A DNA stretch of 64,000 nt from Nonomuraea guangzhouensis (GCF_019396345.1 NZ_JAHKRM010000020.1:1-64000); one strand, 5' to 3'; shown: positions 15,363 through 22,720, numbered from the stretch's first letter. Notes: a model not told the origin generated them from the sequence alone. Program-made: numbers and translations.

Positions 15363-16493
15363 CGCGTGGAGAGCGCGACGCGTGGCGGCAGTTATGGGGC
15401 TGGGAGCTCCTGCTGGCCGTATCCGTCGTCATCCCGGGCGTCTTCCTCATTCTCGGCGACCACCTCGGGTGGCAGAAGGCGGTGGCCACCGCCTGCCTGG
15501 CGGCCTACGCGCCGCTCTACGTTTTCCTGGGACGCCCAGCGGTCGTCCGCGGCGATACGGGCCGCGGCACGGTCTACGTGGTCCTGATGATCGCCCTCTA
15601 TGTCCCCGTGGCGCTGATCTCGTCGGAAAGCCTCTTCACGCTTCGGGCTCAACGCGCAGTGCTTCATCGTGCTGCCGTCGAGGCGGGCGATCGCCGCCGT
15701 CATGGCCTTGAGTGTGCCGCCGGTGGTCAGGATCATCGTGGTCGCGTCGAACCCCGGGCAGTTCTCCACCGTCATCGTGGTGATCACCATCGCCGTCTTC
15801 TTCTCGGGCGTCTTCGGCGGCTGGGCCGACCGGGTCACCACGCAGAGCAGGGAGCGGGCCGACCTGATCGAGCAGTTGGAGAGAAGTCGCGCCGAGGTGG
15901 CCAGACTGTCGGCCGAGCGGGGCGCCCAGGACGAGCGCGAACGCCTGGCGGGGGAGATCCACGACACCCTCGCCCAGGGGTTCAGCAGCATCATCATGCT
16001 CCTTCAGGCACCCGACCCGACCAAGAACGTGCCGCTCGCCGTGAAGACCGCGCGGGAGAACCTGGCCGAGGCCCGCGCGCTGGTCGCGGCCCTGACCCCC
16101 GCACCGCTCGACTCCTCCTCACTCCTGGAGTCGATGCGGCGCATCACCAGACGGATGGGTGAGGAGACCGGCGTCACCACGGCCTTCGCCACGGACGGCG
16201 AGACCAGGCCGTTGCCGCCGCACGCGGAGGTGGCGCTGATCAGAGCACTGCAGGAAGGGCTGGCCAACGTGCGCAAGCACGCTGACGCACGCGAGGTGCG
16301 GGTCACGGTCGGATACGGCACGCGCGAGGTGAGCCTGCGGGTGACCGACGACGGCAAAGGGTTCGACCCCCGCGTCACCGAAGGCTATGGGCTGCGCAAC
16401 ATGCGCAGCCGGGTCGAACAGGCAGGTGGATCCGTCGAGGTCTCCGCTGCTCCAGGCCGGGGGACCGAGCTGACCGTGGAGGTACCGACGTGA
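15359..16493 (+). CDS. Sensor histidine kinase, NarX/DesK type, with apparent frameshift
   Basis: The protein is encoded in two frames. Frame one, from GTG 15359 (GTGA overlap with the permease), gives membrane helices up to ALISSESLFT at 15640. Removing one base near 15641 joins it to FGLNAQCFIVLPSRRAIAAV and the remainder to 16493. The second part has VVITIAVFFSGVFGG (membrane), the HisKA_3 box ERERLAGEIHDTLAQGFSSI with its phosphorylated His, and the HATPase motifs ALQEGLANVRKHADA, VTDDGKGFDP and GLRNMRSRVEQAGG. A GTG at 15669 would give a 274-residue kinase lacking the N-terminal sensor helices. True mutation or sequencing error cannot be told apart. Confidence 0.8.
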
Positions 16494-17107
16494 TCAGGCT
16501 GCTCATCGTGGACGATCACCCGGTGGTCCGTGAAGGACTGCGCGGCATGCTGGACTCGGATCCGGGCATCGAGGTGGTCGGCGAGGCGGCCTCAGGAGCG
16601 GAAGCCGTGATCAGGGCGCGCCGGCTGGCACCGGACGTCATCCTCATGGACCTGCGGATGCCCGGAGGCGACGGGGTGAGCGCGATCCCCGGCATCCTCA
16701 CCGAACGTCCGGAAACCCGGGTCATCGTGCTGACCACCTACGAGACGGACAGTGACATCGTCCGCGCGGTGGAGGTCGGCGCGGCGGGCTACCTGCTCAA
16801 GGACGTCAGCCGGGCGGACCTGCTGGCCGCCATCGGGTCGGCCATGCGCGGCGAGACCGTGCTGTCGCCCTCGGTCGCGACCAAGCTCGTCACGAGGATG
16901 CGTGCCCCCGCCGCGGAGTCGCTGACGCCTCGCGAGGGCCAGGTACTGGCCTTGACCGCCAAAGGCATGACCAACGCCGAGATCGGCCGGTCATTGTCGA
17001 TCAGCGAGACCACGGTCAAGACCCATCTGCTGCGCGTCTTCGGCAAGCTTGGAGTATCCGACCGGACGGCGGCCGTGACCACGGCCATGGAGCGGGGTCT
17101 CCTCTAA
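16490..17107 (+). CDS. NarL/FixJ family response regulator
   Basis: 205 residues. The receiver domain has IVDDHPVVREGL with acidic pocket residues, the phosphorylatable Asp in VILMDLRMPGGDG (about residue 54), VLTTYETD, and the Lys in GYLLKDVS. The C-terminal GerE/LuxR helix-turn-helix is LTPREGQVLALTAKGMTNAEIGRSLSISETTVKTHL. It is the partner of the kinase with a GTGA overlap at 16490. It probably controls the upstream ABC exporter in response to envelope stress or a peptide, as in LiaRS/DesKR-like exporter-linked systems (inference). Confidence 0.94.
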   Translation: MIRLLIVDDHPVVREGLRGMLDSDPGIEVVGEAASGAEAVIRARRLAPDVILMDLRMPGGDGVSAIPGILTERPETRVIVLTTYETDSDIVRAVEVGAAGYLLKDVSRADLLAAIGSAMRGETVLSPSVATKLVTRMRAPAAESLTPREGQVLALTAKGMTNAEIGRSLSISETTVKTHLLRVFGKLGVSDRTAAVTTAMERGLL

Positions 17108-17112
17108 GGAGC

Positions 17113-17521
17113 TTGACGGTCACAACTTGCGGATGTTGTGCGCCCTTGGCATTTTCGGCGAACATTCTCACGTCGCGGCTGGAGCTGGGCCTGCTGTCCA
17201 GGCGCGTCGGTCGTTTCGACAATCCTTGGTACCAGGCCGCCCGCGAGCTGGTCGTCTCGGCCATCGAGCACTTGGCCGTGCGTGAGAACGCGGACGGCGT
17301 CAATACCGATGACCGAGGACACCGACTTGTTCTTCGGTACCGCGCATGTCCGTGGCGCCGAGGCCATCAAGGCGGTCTTCGTCAAGATCGACGAACCGCG
17401 CGCCTACTACCTCGACGACGGAGAACCGCTCCAGATCAGGGCCATTCGCATCACCGCCGGGCCGCTGGATAGGCCGGTGCGGGCTCATGCGGCGGTCGCG
17501 GCAAGGGCTCGTCGCGGGTAG
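17113..17521 (+). pseudogene. Small frameshifted gene, family unknown
   Basis: From about 17169 to 17305 one frame reads RLELGLLSRRVGRFDNPWYQ, then AARELVVSAIEHLAVRENAD, with strong coding bias. From 17309 a second frame (ATG) reads TEDTDLFFGTAHVRGAEAI, then KAVFVKIDEPRAYYLDDGEP and QIRAIRITAG, again with strong bias. Joined by one frame change they would make a ~130-residue protein. No family is recognised with confidence. A separate small gene starting at ATG 17309 is the alternative. Confidence 0.35.
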
Positions 17522-17540
17522 GCCTATCTGAGATCAACTA

Positions 17541-17568
17541 CTCTGTGCGTTTATCTGTTTACACAGAG
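17541..17568. promoter_or_regulatory. Inverted repeat in RiPP operon promoter region
   Basis: CTCTGTG (17541-17547) and CACAGAG (17562-17568) form 7-bp arms around an AT-rich 14-base centre. They lie in an unusually AT-rich stretch 13 bases before the hexamer TACGGT (17581), which is a plausible -10. The site could be the operator for the RiPP cluster. Confidence 0.45.
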
Positions 17569-17580
17569 TTATAGCCAGCG

Positions 17581-17637
17581 TACGGTAACGCTATGTGCAC
17601 GGAAAGGCAGCCGTCGCGCCTCCCGGAACGACCATGA
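17581..17637 (+). promoter_or_regulatory. Putative leaderless promoter and 14-codon uORF coupled to methyltransferase
   Basis: TACGGT (17581-17586) looks like a -10 element. Seven bases after it, near the expected transcription start, an ATG at 17593 opens a 14-residue ORF, MCTERQPSRLPERP, whose TGA (17635-17637) overlaps the ATG of the methyltransferase (17634) as ATGA. This suggests a leaderless upstream peptide that couples translation into the RiPP operon. The same 11-mer TACGGTAACGC recurs at 22101 beside repeat copy D. Confidence 0.45.
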
Positions 17638-18503
17638 TCGATTCATCGGTCGACGCTTCTCCTCTCCTCCCTCCTGACAGCAGCGCCTGGCTGGGCCGTA
17701 CCCTCGCGCTGAGCTGTGGCCTGTGGCACGGTGCGGCCGATCTCGATGCCGCTCAGCTTGGCAAATACCGGCTCCTGGCAGACTGGGCGAGAATCACCGC
17801 CCACGTACGGGTCCTCGATGTCGGCTCGGGCCACGGCGGCATGTTGCGGCATGTGAGTGACGAGTGCGGGGTGACCTCCGCCTGCGGGATCGATTCCTCC
17901 GGCGAAGCGTGTCAGGCCGTCATGCGGCTGGGGCTGCCGGGCGTCCGTACCTATCACGGTGATTATCGCGGCTTCGCGCCCGACCGGCCGTACGACGTGG
18001 TCGTCAGCATCGGTCTGCTCGAGAACGTGGCCGGTCCGCTGGAGGCGGCGCGTCAGCCCGACATCTGCGCGGAGTTCTTCGCCCTCGCCCACGCGTGGAC
18101 CGCACCCGGGGCCCGGCTTGTCCTGGAGACCACGATCTCAGGGCATCAGAGCGACTGGCCGCCGGAGGCGTCCCGATATCTCGAGGCGATGCGGCGCCTG
18201 GGCCTGAGTGGTGCGCTCCTGTCGCTCGACCGGTTGCTGGCCACCTGCGGGCAGTGGTGGGAGCCCATCCACGTACGCACCCATCGCGACGACTACGCCC
18301 GCACGTTCTCGGACTGGGCGAGAAGGTTGCGTGCTCTTCCGCGGACGGTTCAGGACTCCACCTTGGCTGACTGGCTGGAGTTCACCACGAATGGTGCGGT
18401 GCTCTTCCGGCATGGTGCCCTGTCGGTCGCGCACCTCGGGCTCCGCCGGATCGACTGCTCCGGCGCAAGGTTCCCCCGCTCGCCTGCGGCGGGAAGCCGG
18501 TGA
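17634..18503 (+). CDS. SAM-dependent methyltransferase, CFA-synthase-like (RiPP tailoring)
   Basis: 289 residues. LSCGLWHGAADLDAAQLGKYRLLADW (27-52) resembles the entry helices of cyclopropane-fatty-acid/mycolic-acid methyltransferases (S.G.W.....L..AQ..K). VLDVGSGHGG (60-69) is SAM motif I, and YDVVVSIGLLENV is the post-II/III region with the CFAS-like E.. pattern. It would methylate a substrate using SAM in the cytosol. It stands 55 bp before the precursor peptide and is followed by SagB, C and YcaO genes on the same strand, so tailoring of the azole peptide is the likely role (inference). The ATG 17634 is supported by overlap with a 14-codon uORF; a GTG at 17595 is the alternative. Confidence 0.85.
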   Translation: MIDSSVDASPLLPPDSSAWLGRTLALSCGLWHGAADLDAAQLGKYRLLADWARITAHVRVLDVGSGHGGMLRHVSDECGVTSACGIDSSGEACQAVMRLGLPGVRTYHGDYRGFAPDRPYDVVVSIGLLENVAGPLEAARQPDICAEFFALAHAWTAPGARLVLETTISGHQSDWPPEASRYLEAMRRLGLSGALLSLDRLLATCGQWWEPIHVRTHRDDYARTFSDWARRLRALPRTVQDSTLADWLEFTTNGAVLFRHGALSVAHLGLRRIDCSGARFPRSPAAGSR

Positions 18504-18558
18504 GGCATGGGCTGCCTCGACGGCGACAACCAGATCGGACCCTGAAAGGAGGAGAAGC

Positions 18559-18675
18559 ATGTTCTCGACGAAGACTTCGGTCGAAAGCCTCAGCGCCTGC
18601 CCGACGACGCTGAGTGACGACAGGGTGCTGGTCGCACCTATTACGTCTAGTTCCAGCAGCGCGGCAACGGCCTGA
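18559..18675 (+). CDS. TOMM/LAP precursor peptide (38 aa)
   Basis: A strong AAAGGAGG lies six bases before ATG 18559. The 38 residues start MFSTKTSVESLSACPTTLSD, continue DRVL and end VAPITSSSSSAATA at TGA 18673-18675. The acidic/hydrophobic first part is leader-like, while the end is a Thr and five consecutive Ser followed by small residues and another Thr. Ser/Thr are the residues that TOMM cyclodehydratases turn into (methyl)oxazoles. Plantazolicin ends IISSSSTF, and telomestatin-type polyoxazoles derive from Ser/Thr runs (established knowledge). The only Cys (14) lies in the leader part. Codons in the core (CCT ATT ACG TCT AGT) are atypical for this genome. Leader/core border is not known; VAP|ITSSSSS is a guess. 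It is followed after 75 bp by SagB. Confidence 0.82.
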   Translation: MFSTKTSVESLSACPTTLSDDRVLVAPITSSSSSAATA

Positions 18676-18750
18676 CAGCAGAAGCCGTGCCCCGGTTCCG
18701 GCCGGGGCACGGCCCCATCGCAGGAACAGACCGCCAGGAGGACGGGACAA

Positions 18751-19683
18751 TTGACCGCGAACAACTCCGCGGTGCTGAGCTCGGCGCTCGGCGCCAACTT
18801 CTTCCGTGCGGCCGGCCCGTGGCTGGACAGCACGGCCTTCCGCACGAATCAGCTCCGCCACGCCTATCTCGGCTTCAGCCGGTCGGCCTCACCGGCGGAG
18901 GAGTTCCTGTACGCGACCCGGGTGAGACGCCACGACCGGGAACTGCAGTGCTCGGTGGGTGACTATCTGACCGCTGAATGCCAGGGCATGCTCGCGCACA
19001 CCGACGAGGAGCACATCCCCGACGCGCGCCGGATCGAGCTACCCGAGTCGGCCGCCACGTCCATGACCTTCGAGGAGGCGCTCGCGCACCGGCGCAGCAT
19101 CCGCTCCTTCAGCGGAGAGCCGGCGACGCTGGCCGAGGTGGCCGCCCTGCTGCGGGCGGCCGGAGCGCACCACGACCACCAGCCCGGCCGGCCGCACCGC
19201 GCGGTGGCCAGCGGTGGCGGCCTCTATCCGGTCGAACTTCACCTGGCCGTACGCGACGTGACCGGCCTGGAACCCGGCCTGTACCGCTACGCCCCTCGCC
19301 TGGACGCCCTTGATCACTATGGCGGCGCCCAGCAGGTGCTCGCATTGCTGAACTGCGGCATCAACGAGATGCCCGACGTGCTGCCGGTCGATCGGGCCGC
19401 GGTGCTGGTGCTGCTCGTCGCCCGCCCATGGCGGTCCATGCGTAAGTACGGCCCGCGCGGGCTGCGGTTCGTGCTGCACGAAGTGGGGGCGATGTCGCAG
19501 CACGTCCATCTTGGCGCCGCCGCCCTCGGCCTGGCCGGCACCGACTGGTCGACCTACTACGACGAGGAGGCCCATGAGGTCCTCGACATCGACGGGTTGC
19601 GGACCGCGCTGCTGCACCTGATCGTGCTGGGCCGGCCGAGGCGCGAGGAGCCGGCTCTTGAGACCGCTGGGAGGCAGGCGTGA
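18751..19683 (+). CDS. SagB-type azoline dehydrogenase (nitroreductase fold)
   Basis: 310 residues from a TTG start, supported by GGAGG nine bases upstream (18737-18741). The N-terminal ~100 residues are the SagB/ThcOx extension. From 107 the FMN-binding nitroreductase core appears: FEEALAHRRSIRSFSG (108-122), SGGGLYPVELHLAV (154-167), GLYRYAPRLDAL, and the C-terminal LHEVGAMSQHVHLGAAALGLAGTDWS. This is the classic SagB domain that oxidises azolines to azoles with FMN in TOMM pathways. The 3' end (TGA 19681-19683) overlaps the GTG of the cyclodehydratase partner. Presence of this oxidase implies that the final product has aromatic oxazoles or thiazoles. Confidence 0.92.
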   Translation: MTANNSAVLSSALGANFFRAAGPWLDSTAFRTNQLRHAYLGFSRSASPAEEFLYATRVRRHDRELQCSVGDYLTAECQGMLAHTDEEHIPDARRIELPESAATSMTFEEALAHRRSIRSFSGEPATLAEVAALLRAAGAHHDHQPGRPHRAVASGGGLYPVELHLAVRDVTGLEPGLYRYAPRLDALDHYGGAQQVLALLNCGINEMPDVLPVDRAAVLVLLVARPWRSMRKYGPRGLRFVLHEVGAMSQHVHLGAAALGLAGTDWSTYYDEEAHEVLDIDGLRTALLHLIVLGRPRREEPALETAGRQA

Positions 19684-20711
19684 CCGAGCCCGTGTCGCCC
19701 CGCGTCAAGCGTTCGTTCTCCATCATCGGCCATGACCCCGACACCGTAGAACTGCGCCACGGCGTATGGAGCTCCACCTCGCACACCATCACCGACGAGT
19801 CCCGGCGTGGCTGGTTGTTCTCCGCGGTCGACGCGCTGGACGGGTCCCGGAGCCTGGCCGCGGTCGCCGAGAAAACCAACATCGGCATGGCGGAGCTGTC
19901 CTCGCTCATCGACCATCTGCGCGGGCTCGGCGCGATCGAGGACGGTGCCTCGTCGGCCCTCGACCACTACCTCGACCGCTACGCGGATCTGCTGACCGGT
20001 CCGCCGCCGGTCGCCCGGCCGGTACGGGTCATCGGCGACAGCGCGCTGGCCGCGCAGGTCAGTGAGCTGATCGCGATCAGCGATCCGGAGCTCGACGTTG
20101 CCGACGCCTCCGGAGACACGGCCCTGCGCGTGCTCGACGACCCCGACACCGGCTGGACCGTCCACGGGCTGCGGCTGCACGAGGTCGCCGACACGTTCTC
20201 CTCCTGGGAACAGGCCATCGTCGTGTGGGCGGGCCTGCGAGTCGACCCGGTGGCCGCCGGCCTGTTCAACCGGATAGCGCTCGAGGCCGGGATGTCGTGG
20301 CTGCACGGCGCCATAGACGGGCCGTTCCTGTTCGTGGGCCCGACCTTCCATCCTGGCCGCGGTCCGTGTTACGCCTGCCTGGAGAAGCGCGTCACCATGA
20401 ACCTCACCGACGGCGACGGTTACCGGCGTTACAAGAACGCGCTCGCCAGCGCCGAAGCCTCCGGCGGGCGCTCGCCCGTCCTGCCGGCGCTGTCCTCCCT
20501 GCTCTGCTCCTACCTGGCCCTGGAGGCGATCAATCTGGCGCGCACCGGTGCCTCCTTCACCAACGGGAAGATGCTCGGCTTTCACCTGCCGACCTGGGAG
20601 ACGACGGTCAACGAGATCCTGCAGATCCCCGGTTGCCACGCCTGTTCCCCCATCGCCCAGCGCGACGAACCAGAGCTGTACTTCCAGGCCAAGGAGTGGC
20701 TCCATGGCTGA
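19680..20711 (+). CDS. TOMM cyclodehydratase partner protein (SagC-like, RRE + ThiF/E1-like)
   Basis: 343 residues. Residues ~10-95 form a winged-helix RiPP recognition element (VELRHGVWSSTSHTITDESR, then LFSAVDALDGSRSLAAVAEK) that would hold the leader peptide. A degenerate E1-like nucleotide fold follows (VRVIGDSALAAQV, 116-128). Four cysteines in two CxxC pairs, C230-C233 (GPCYACLEKR) and C319-C322 (GCHACSP), form the zinc site of this family. It delivers the precursor to YcaO and activates cyclodehydration. The GTGA overlap with SagB upstream and 8-bp overlap with YcaO downstream indicate tight stoichiometric coupling. Confidence 0.92.
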   Translation: MTEPVSPRVKRSFSIIGHDPDTVELRHGVWSSTSHTITDESRRGWLFSAVDALDGSRSLAAVAEKTNIGMAELSSLIDHLRGLGAIEDGASSALDHYLDRYADLLTGPPPVARPVRVIGDSALAAQVSELIAISDPELDVADASGDTALRVLDDPDTGWTVHGLRLHEVADTFSSWEQAIVVWAGLRVDPVAAGLFNRIALEAGMSWLHGAIDGPFLFVGPTFHPGRGPCYACLEKRVTMNLTDGDGYRRYKNALASAEASGGRSPVLPALSSLLCSYLALEAINLARTGASFTNGKMLGFHLPTWETTVNEILQIPGCHACSPIAQRDEPELYFQAKEWLHG

Positions 20712-22059
20712 GGCCGCCGATCACCTGATCCGGCGTACCACGCCCTTCGACGCCGTCACCCGCTCACTGTCCCGGCGCATGCTGAATCCCGTGTGCGGCC
20801 TGGTGCCGCGGCTGAAGTTCAGCGTACGGACCCGCGGCGAACCCCGCATCGCCATCGCCGGCGCCGAGCTCACCGGCGTGCACCTGCTCTACGACGGCAA
20901 ACCGATACCGGCGGAAATGCATCACCTCGGGGGCGCCGGTGTGCTCCTCGACGAGCCGCTCATCAAAACACTCGGCGAATCGGCCGAACGGTACTGCCAC
21001 CACTCCTACCTCGCCCACCATTCCGGCCAGGTCCGCTTCGCCAGTTACCGGGAAATGAGCCGCGGCCACGCCGGCCTTCCGGCGGAACGGCACCTCTCCT
21101 TCTTCTCCGATGAGCAACTGGCGCGCGACGGATTCCTGTTCCGCCGGTTCGACGCCGACGCCCCGATGAGCTGGCTGCCCACCTGCTCCCTCACCGGGGA
21201 TGACCTCTTCTGGGCGCCCGCCCAGCTCACCATGGTGGGCTACCGGCCCCGGCTCGGGGACGGTGAAGTCTGGCTCAACGCGGCTGTCACCACCGGCACC
21301 GCCACGCATAGCGATCCCGGCAAGGCCCTGCTCAGCGCCATCGAGGAGCTCATCCAGCTCGACTCCGTGATGGGGCACTGGTACGGCGGCCAGCCCTCCG
21401 TGAAAATCCTGGCCGACGCCCGGTTGCGCCCCCTCCACCGGCTGATCGGGCGTTACTGGCCACGCGATGCCGTCCCGCCGGAGTTTCACCTCCTGCCCAA
21501 CCCCGACCTGCCCGGCTTCACCATCGCCTGCCTGTACCGCAACGGCGACGCCGCATGCGCGCCGGTCGTCGCCGGCCTGGGCAGCGACCGCCGCCTGACC
21601 CACGCGATGTACAAGGCGCTGCTGGAGGCCACCGCCATCGCCCGCTACGCGATCTGGAAGGCCACCACCTCCGCCACGAACGGGCGCGCCCTCGACAAGG
21701 ACCGCTTCTTCGACCTGGAGGACAACGTCGTCCACTACGCCGACCCGGTCAATGCCGCGATCATCGACAAACGTTTCGCCGTCCATGTGGAGGCCATGGC
21801 CAGCGATCTTCCGCCGGACCCTGCCACCGACACCCGCTCCGGCGCGGCGCACCTGGTCAAGGCGTTCGCCGACACCGGGAAACAACTCAGCTACCTCGAC
21901 CTCACCACACCCGACATCCGCCGCCTCGGCCTCACCGTCTGCCGCGTCTGGTCGCCCGACACCCTCAGCCTGAGCCTGCCCAGCGCAGCCACGCTGCTGC
22001 ATCCTCGCTTCGCCGCGTACGGCGGCGTGACCAACCTCGAACCGCACCCCTATCCGTGA
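20704..22059 (+). CDS. YcaO cyclodehydratase (TOMM D protein)
   Basis: 451 residues from ATG 20704. The ATP-binding YcaO signatures are present: KTLGESAERYCHHSYL (88-103) with the GExxER motif, VTTGTATHSDPGKALLSAIEELIQLD with its second acidic cluster, and ATAIARYAIWK. The protein ends NLEPHPYP, the PxPxP C-terminus diagnostic of azoline-forming YcaO proteins. It catalyses ATP-dependent backbone cyclisation of Ser/Thr/Cys in the precursor, working with the partner protein at 19680. It is the last gene of the RiPP operon; repeat copy D with its hairpin follows 55 bases later and probably ends transcription. Confidence 0.95.
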   Translation: MAEAADHLIRRTTPFDAVTRSLSRRMLNPVCGLVPRLKFSVRTRGEPRIAIAGAELTGVHLLYDGKPIPAEMHHLGGAGVLLDEPLIKTLGESAERYCHHSYLAHHSGQVRFASYREMSRGHAGLPAERHLSFFSDEQLARDGFLFRRFDADAPMSWLPTCSLTGDDLFWAPAQLTMVGYRPRLGDGEVWLNAAVTTGTATHSDPGKALLSAIEELIQLDSVMGHWYGGQPSVKILADARLRPLHRLIGRYWPRDAVPPEFHLLPNPDLPGFTIACLYRNGDAACAPVVAGLGSDRRLTHAMYKALLEATAIARYAIWKATTSATNGRALDKDRFFDLEDNVVHYADPVNAAIIDKRFAVHVEAMASDLPPDPATDTRSGAAHLVKAFADTGKQLSYLDLTTPDIRRLGLTVCRVWSPDTLSLSLPSAATLLHPRFAAYGGVTNLEPHPYP

Positions 22060-22100
22060 CCACAGTGGAGTAGCGCCGGCTCGGGGCAGACCGGCGGTGG

Positions 22101-22178
22101 TACGGTAACGCCACTCGTGAACACCCCACCCAGGTCAAGGGCCGCTTCCCGGTTATGGGAGGCGGCCTTCCGCGTTGC
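22101..22178 (+). repeat. Repeat element copy D: MNTPPR mini-ORF and hairpin
   Basis: TACGGT (22101) could be a -10. CTCGTGAACACCCCACCCAGG starts at 22114, and GTG 22117 opens a 22-residue ORF (MNTPPRSRAASRLWEAAFRV and two more residues, stop 22183-22185). A 13-bp hairpin with one bulge (22137-22150 with 22157-22169) sits inside the ORF, followed by a weak TTCCGCGTT tail. It lies between the YcaO gene and the Nudix gene and serves as terminator or leader for one of them. Copies A-C have the same order of parts. Confidence 0.58.
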
Positions 22179-22198
22179 TGGGTGATTGACTACTCCGG

Positions 22199-22720
22199 AT
22201 GGAGCAAGCGATGCGGACTCGACGAAGTGCCCGGATTGTGCTGCTGGATCAGGATGATCGGCTTCTGCTGATCCGGTGCAGGGATGACGGCGTCATCGTC
22301 GTTCCCGGGTTTCCGGTCCGGGAGTTGTTCTGGGTGCCCCCGGGCGGAGGATTGAAGGAGGGCGAGGACTTCCTTCAGGCCGCTCGTAGGGAGTTGCTGG
22401 AGGAGACCGGGCTGACGGAGGTCGAGTGGGGGCCGTGCCTGTGGACCCTCGATGCGGACGTCCGGTGGGGCGGCGAACCCCTGCACATGCACGAGCGGCA
22501 CTTCCTCGCGCGGGTGCGCGGCATGCCGGCCATCACCCGCGCCTACCTGGAGCCGGGTGAGCAGCAGGGGATCATTGATCATCGATGGTGGTCCTTGGCG
22601 GAGCTTGTCGCTGCCGAGGCCACAGAGACTCTGCGGCCGGTGGGACTTCCGGAGCTGTTGGCCGATGTGCTGGCTGTAAGGGGACATCCGTCGGGTGAGC
22701 CGCGTGCCCTGCGCATATAG
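22199..22720 (+). CDS. Nudix hydrolase
   Basis: 173 residues. GGGLKEGEDFLQAARRELLEETGL is a perfect Nudix box (GX5EX7REUXEEXGU), and ARIVLLDQDDRLLLIRCRDD the first strands; FWVPPGGG is the loop before the box. It would remove nucleoside-diphosphate-type compounds. A second ATG at 22211 (MRTRRSAR) is an alternative start. It follows repeat copy D by ~15 bases, so its transcript could contain that leader. Membership in the RiPP cluster is doubtful, since it is separated by a hairpin. Confidence 0.9.
   Translation: MEQAMRTRRSARIVLLDQDDRLLLIRCRDDGVIVVPGFPVRELFWVPPGGGLKEGEDFLQAARRELLEETGLTEVEWGPCLWTLDADVRWGGEPLHMHERHFLARVRGMPAITRAYLEPGEQQGIIDHRWWSLAELVAAEATETLRPVGLPELLADVLAVRGHPSGEPRALRI

Noticed and set aside
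19557..22047. Long minus-strand frames across the SagC- and YcaO-like genes
   Set aside because: The plus-strand genes have diagnostic motifs (CxxC pairs, PxPxP end) and coupled starts; the minus frames do not.
13684..22059. Lanthipeptide, thiopeptide or lasso system
   Set aside because: No LanB/LanM dehydratase, [4+2] cyclase, lasso cyclase or B1/B2 protein is present. YcaO plus SagB plus RRE/ThiF-like protein defines the TOMM class instead.
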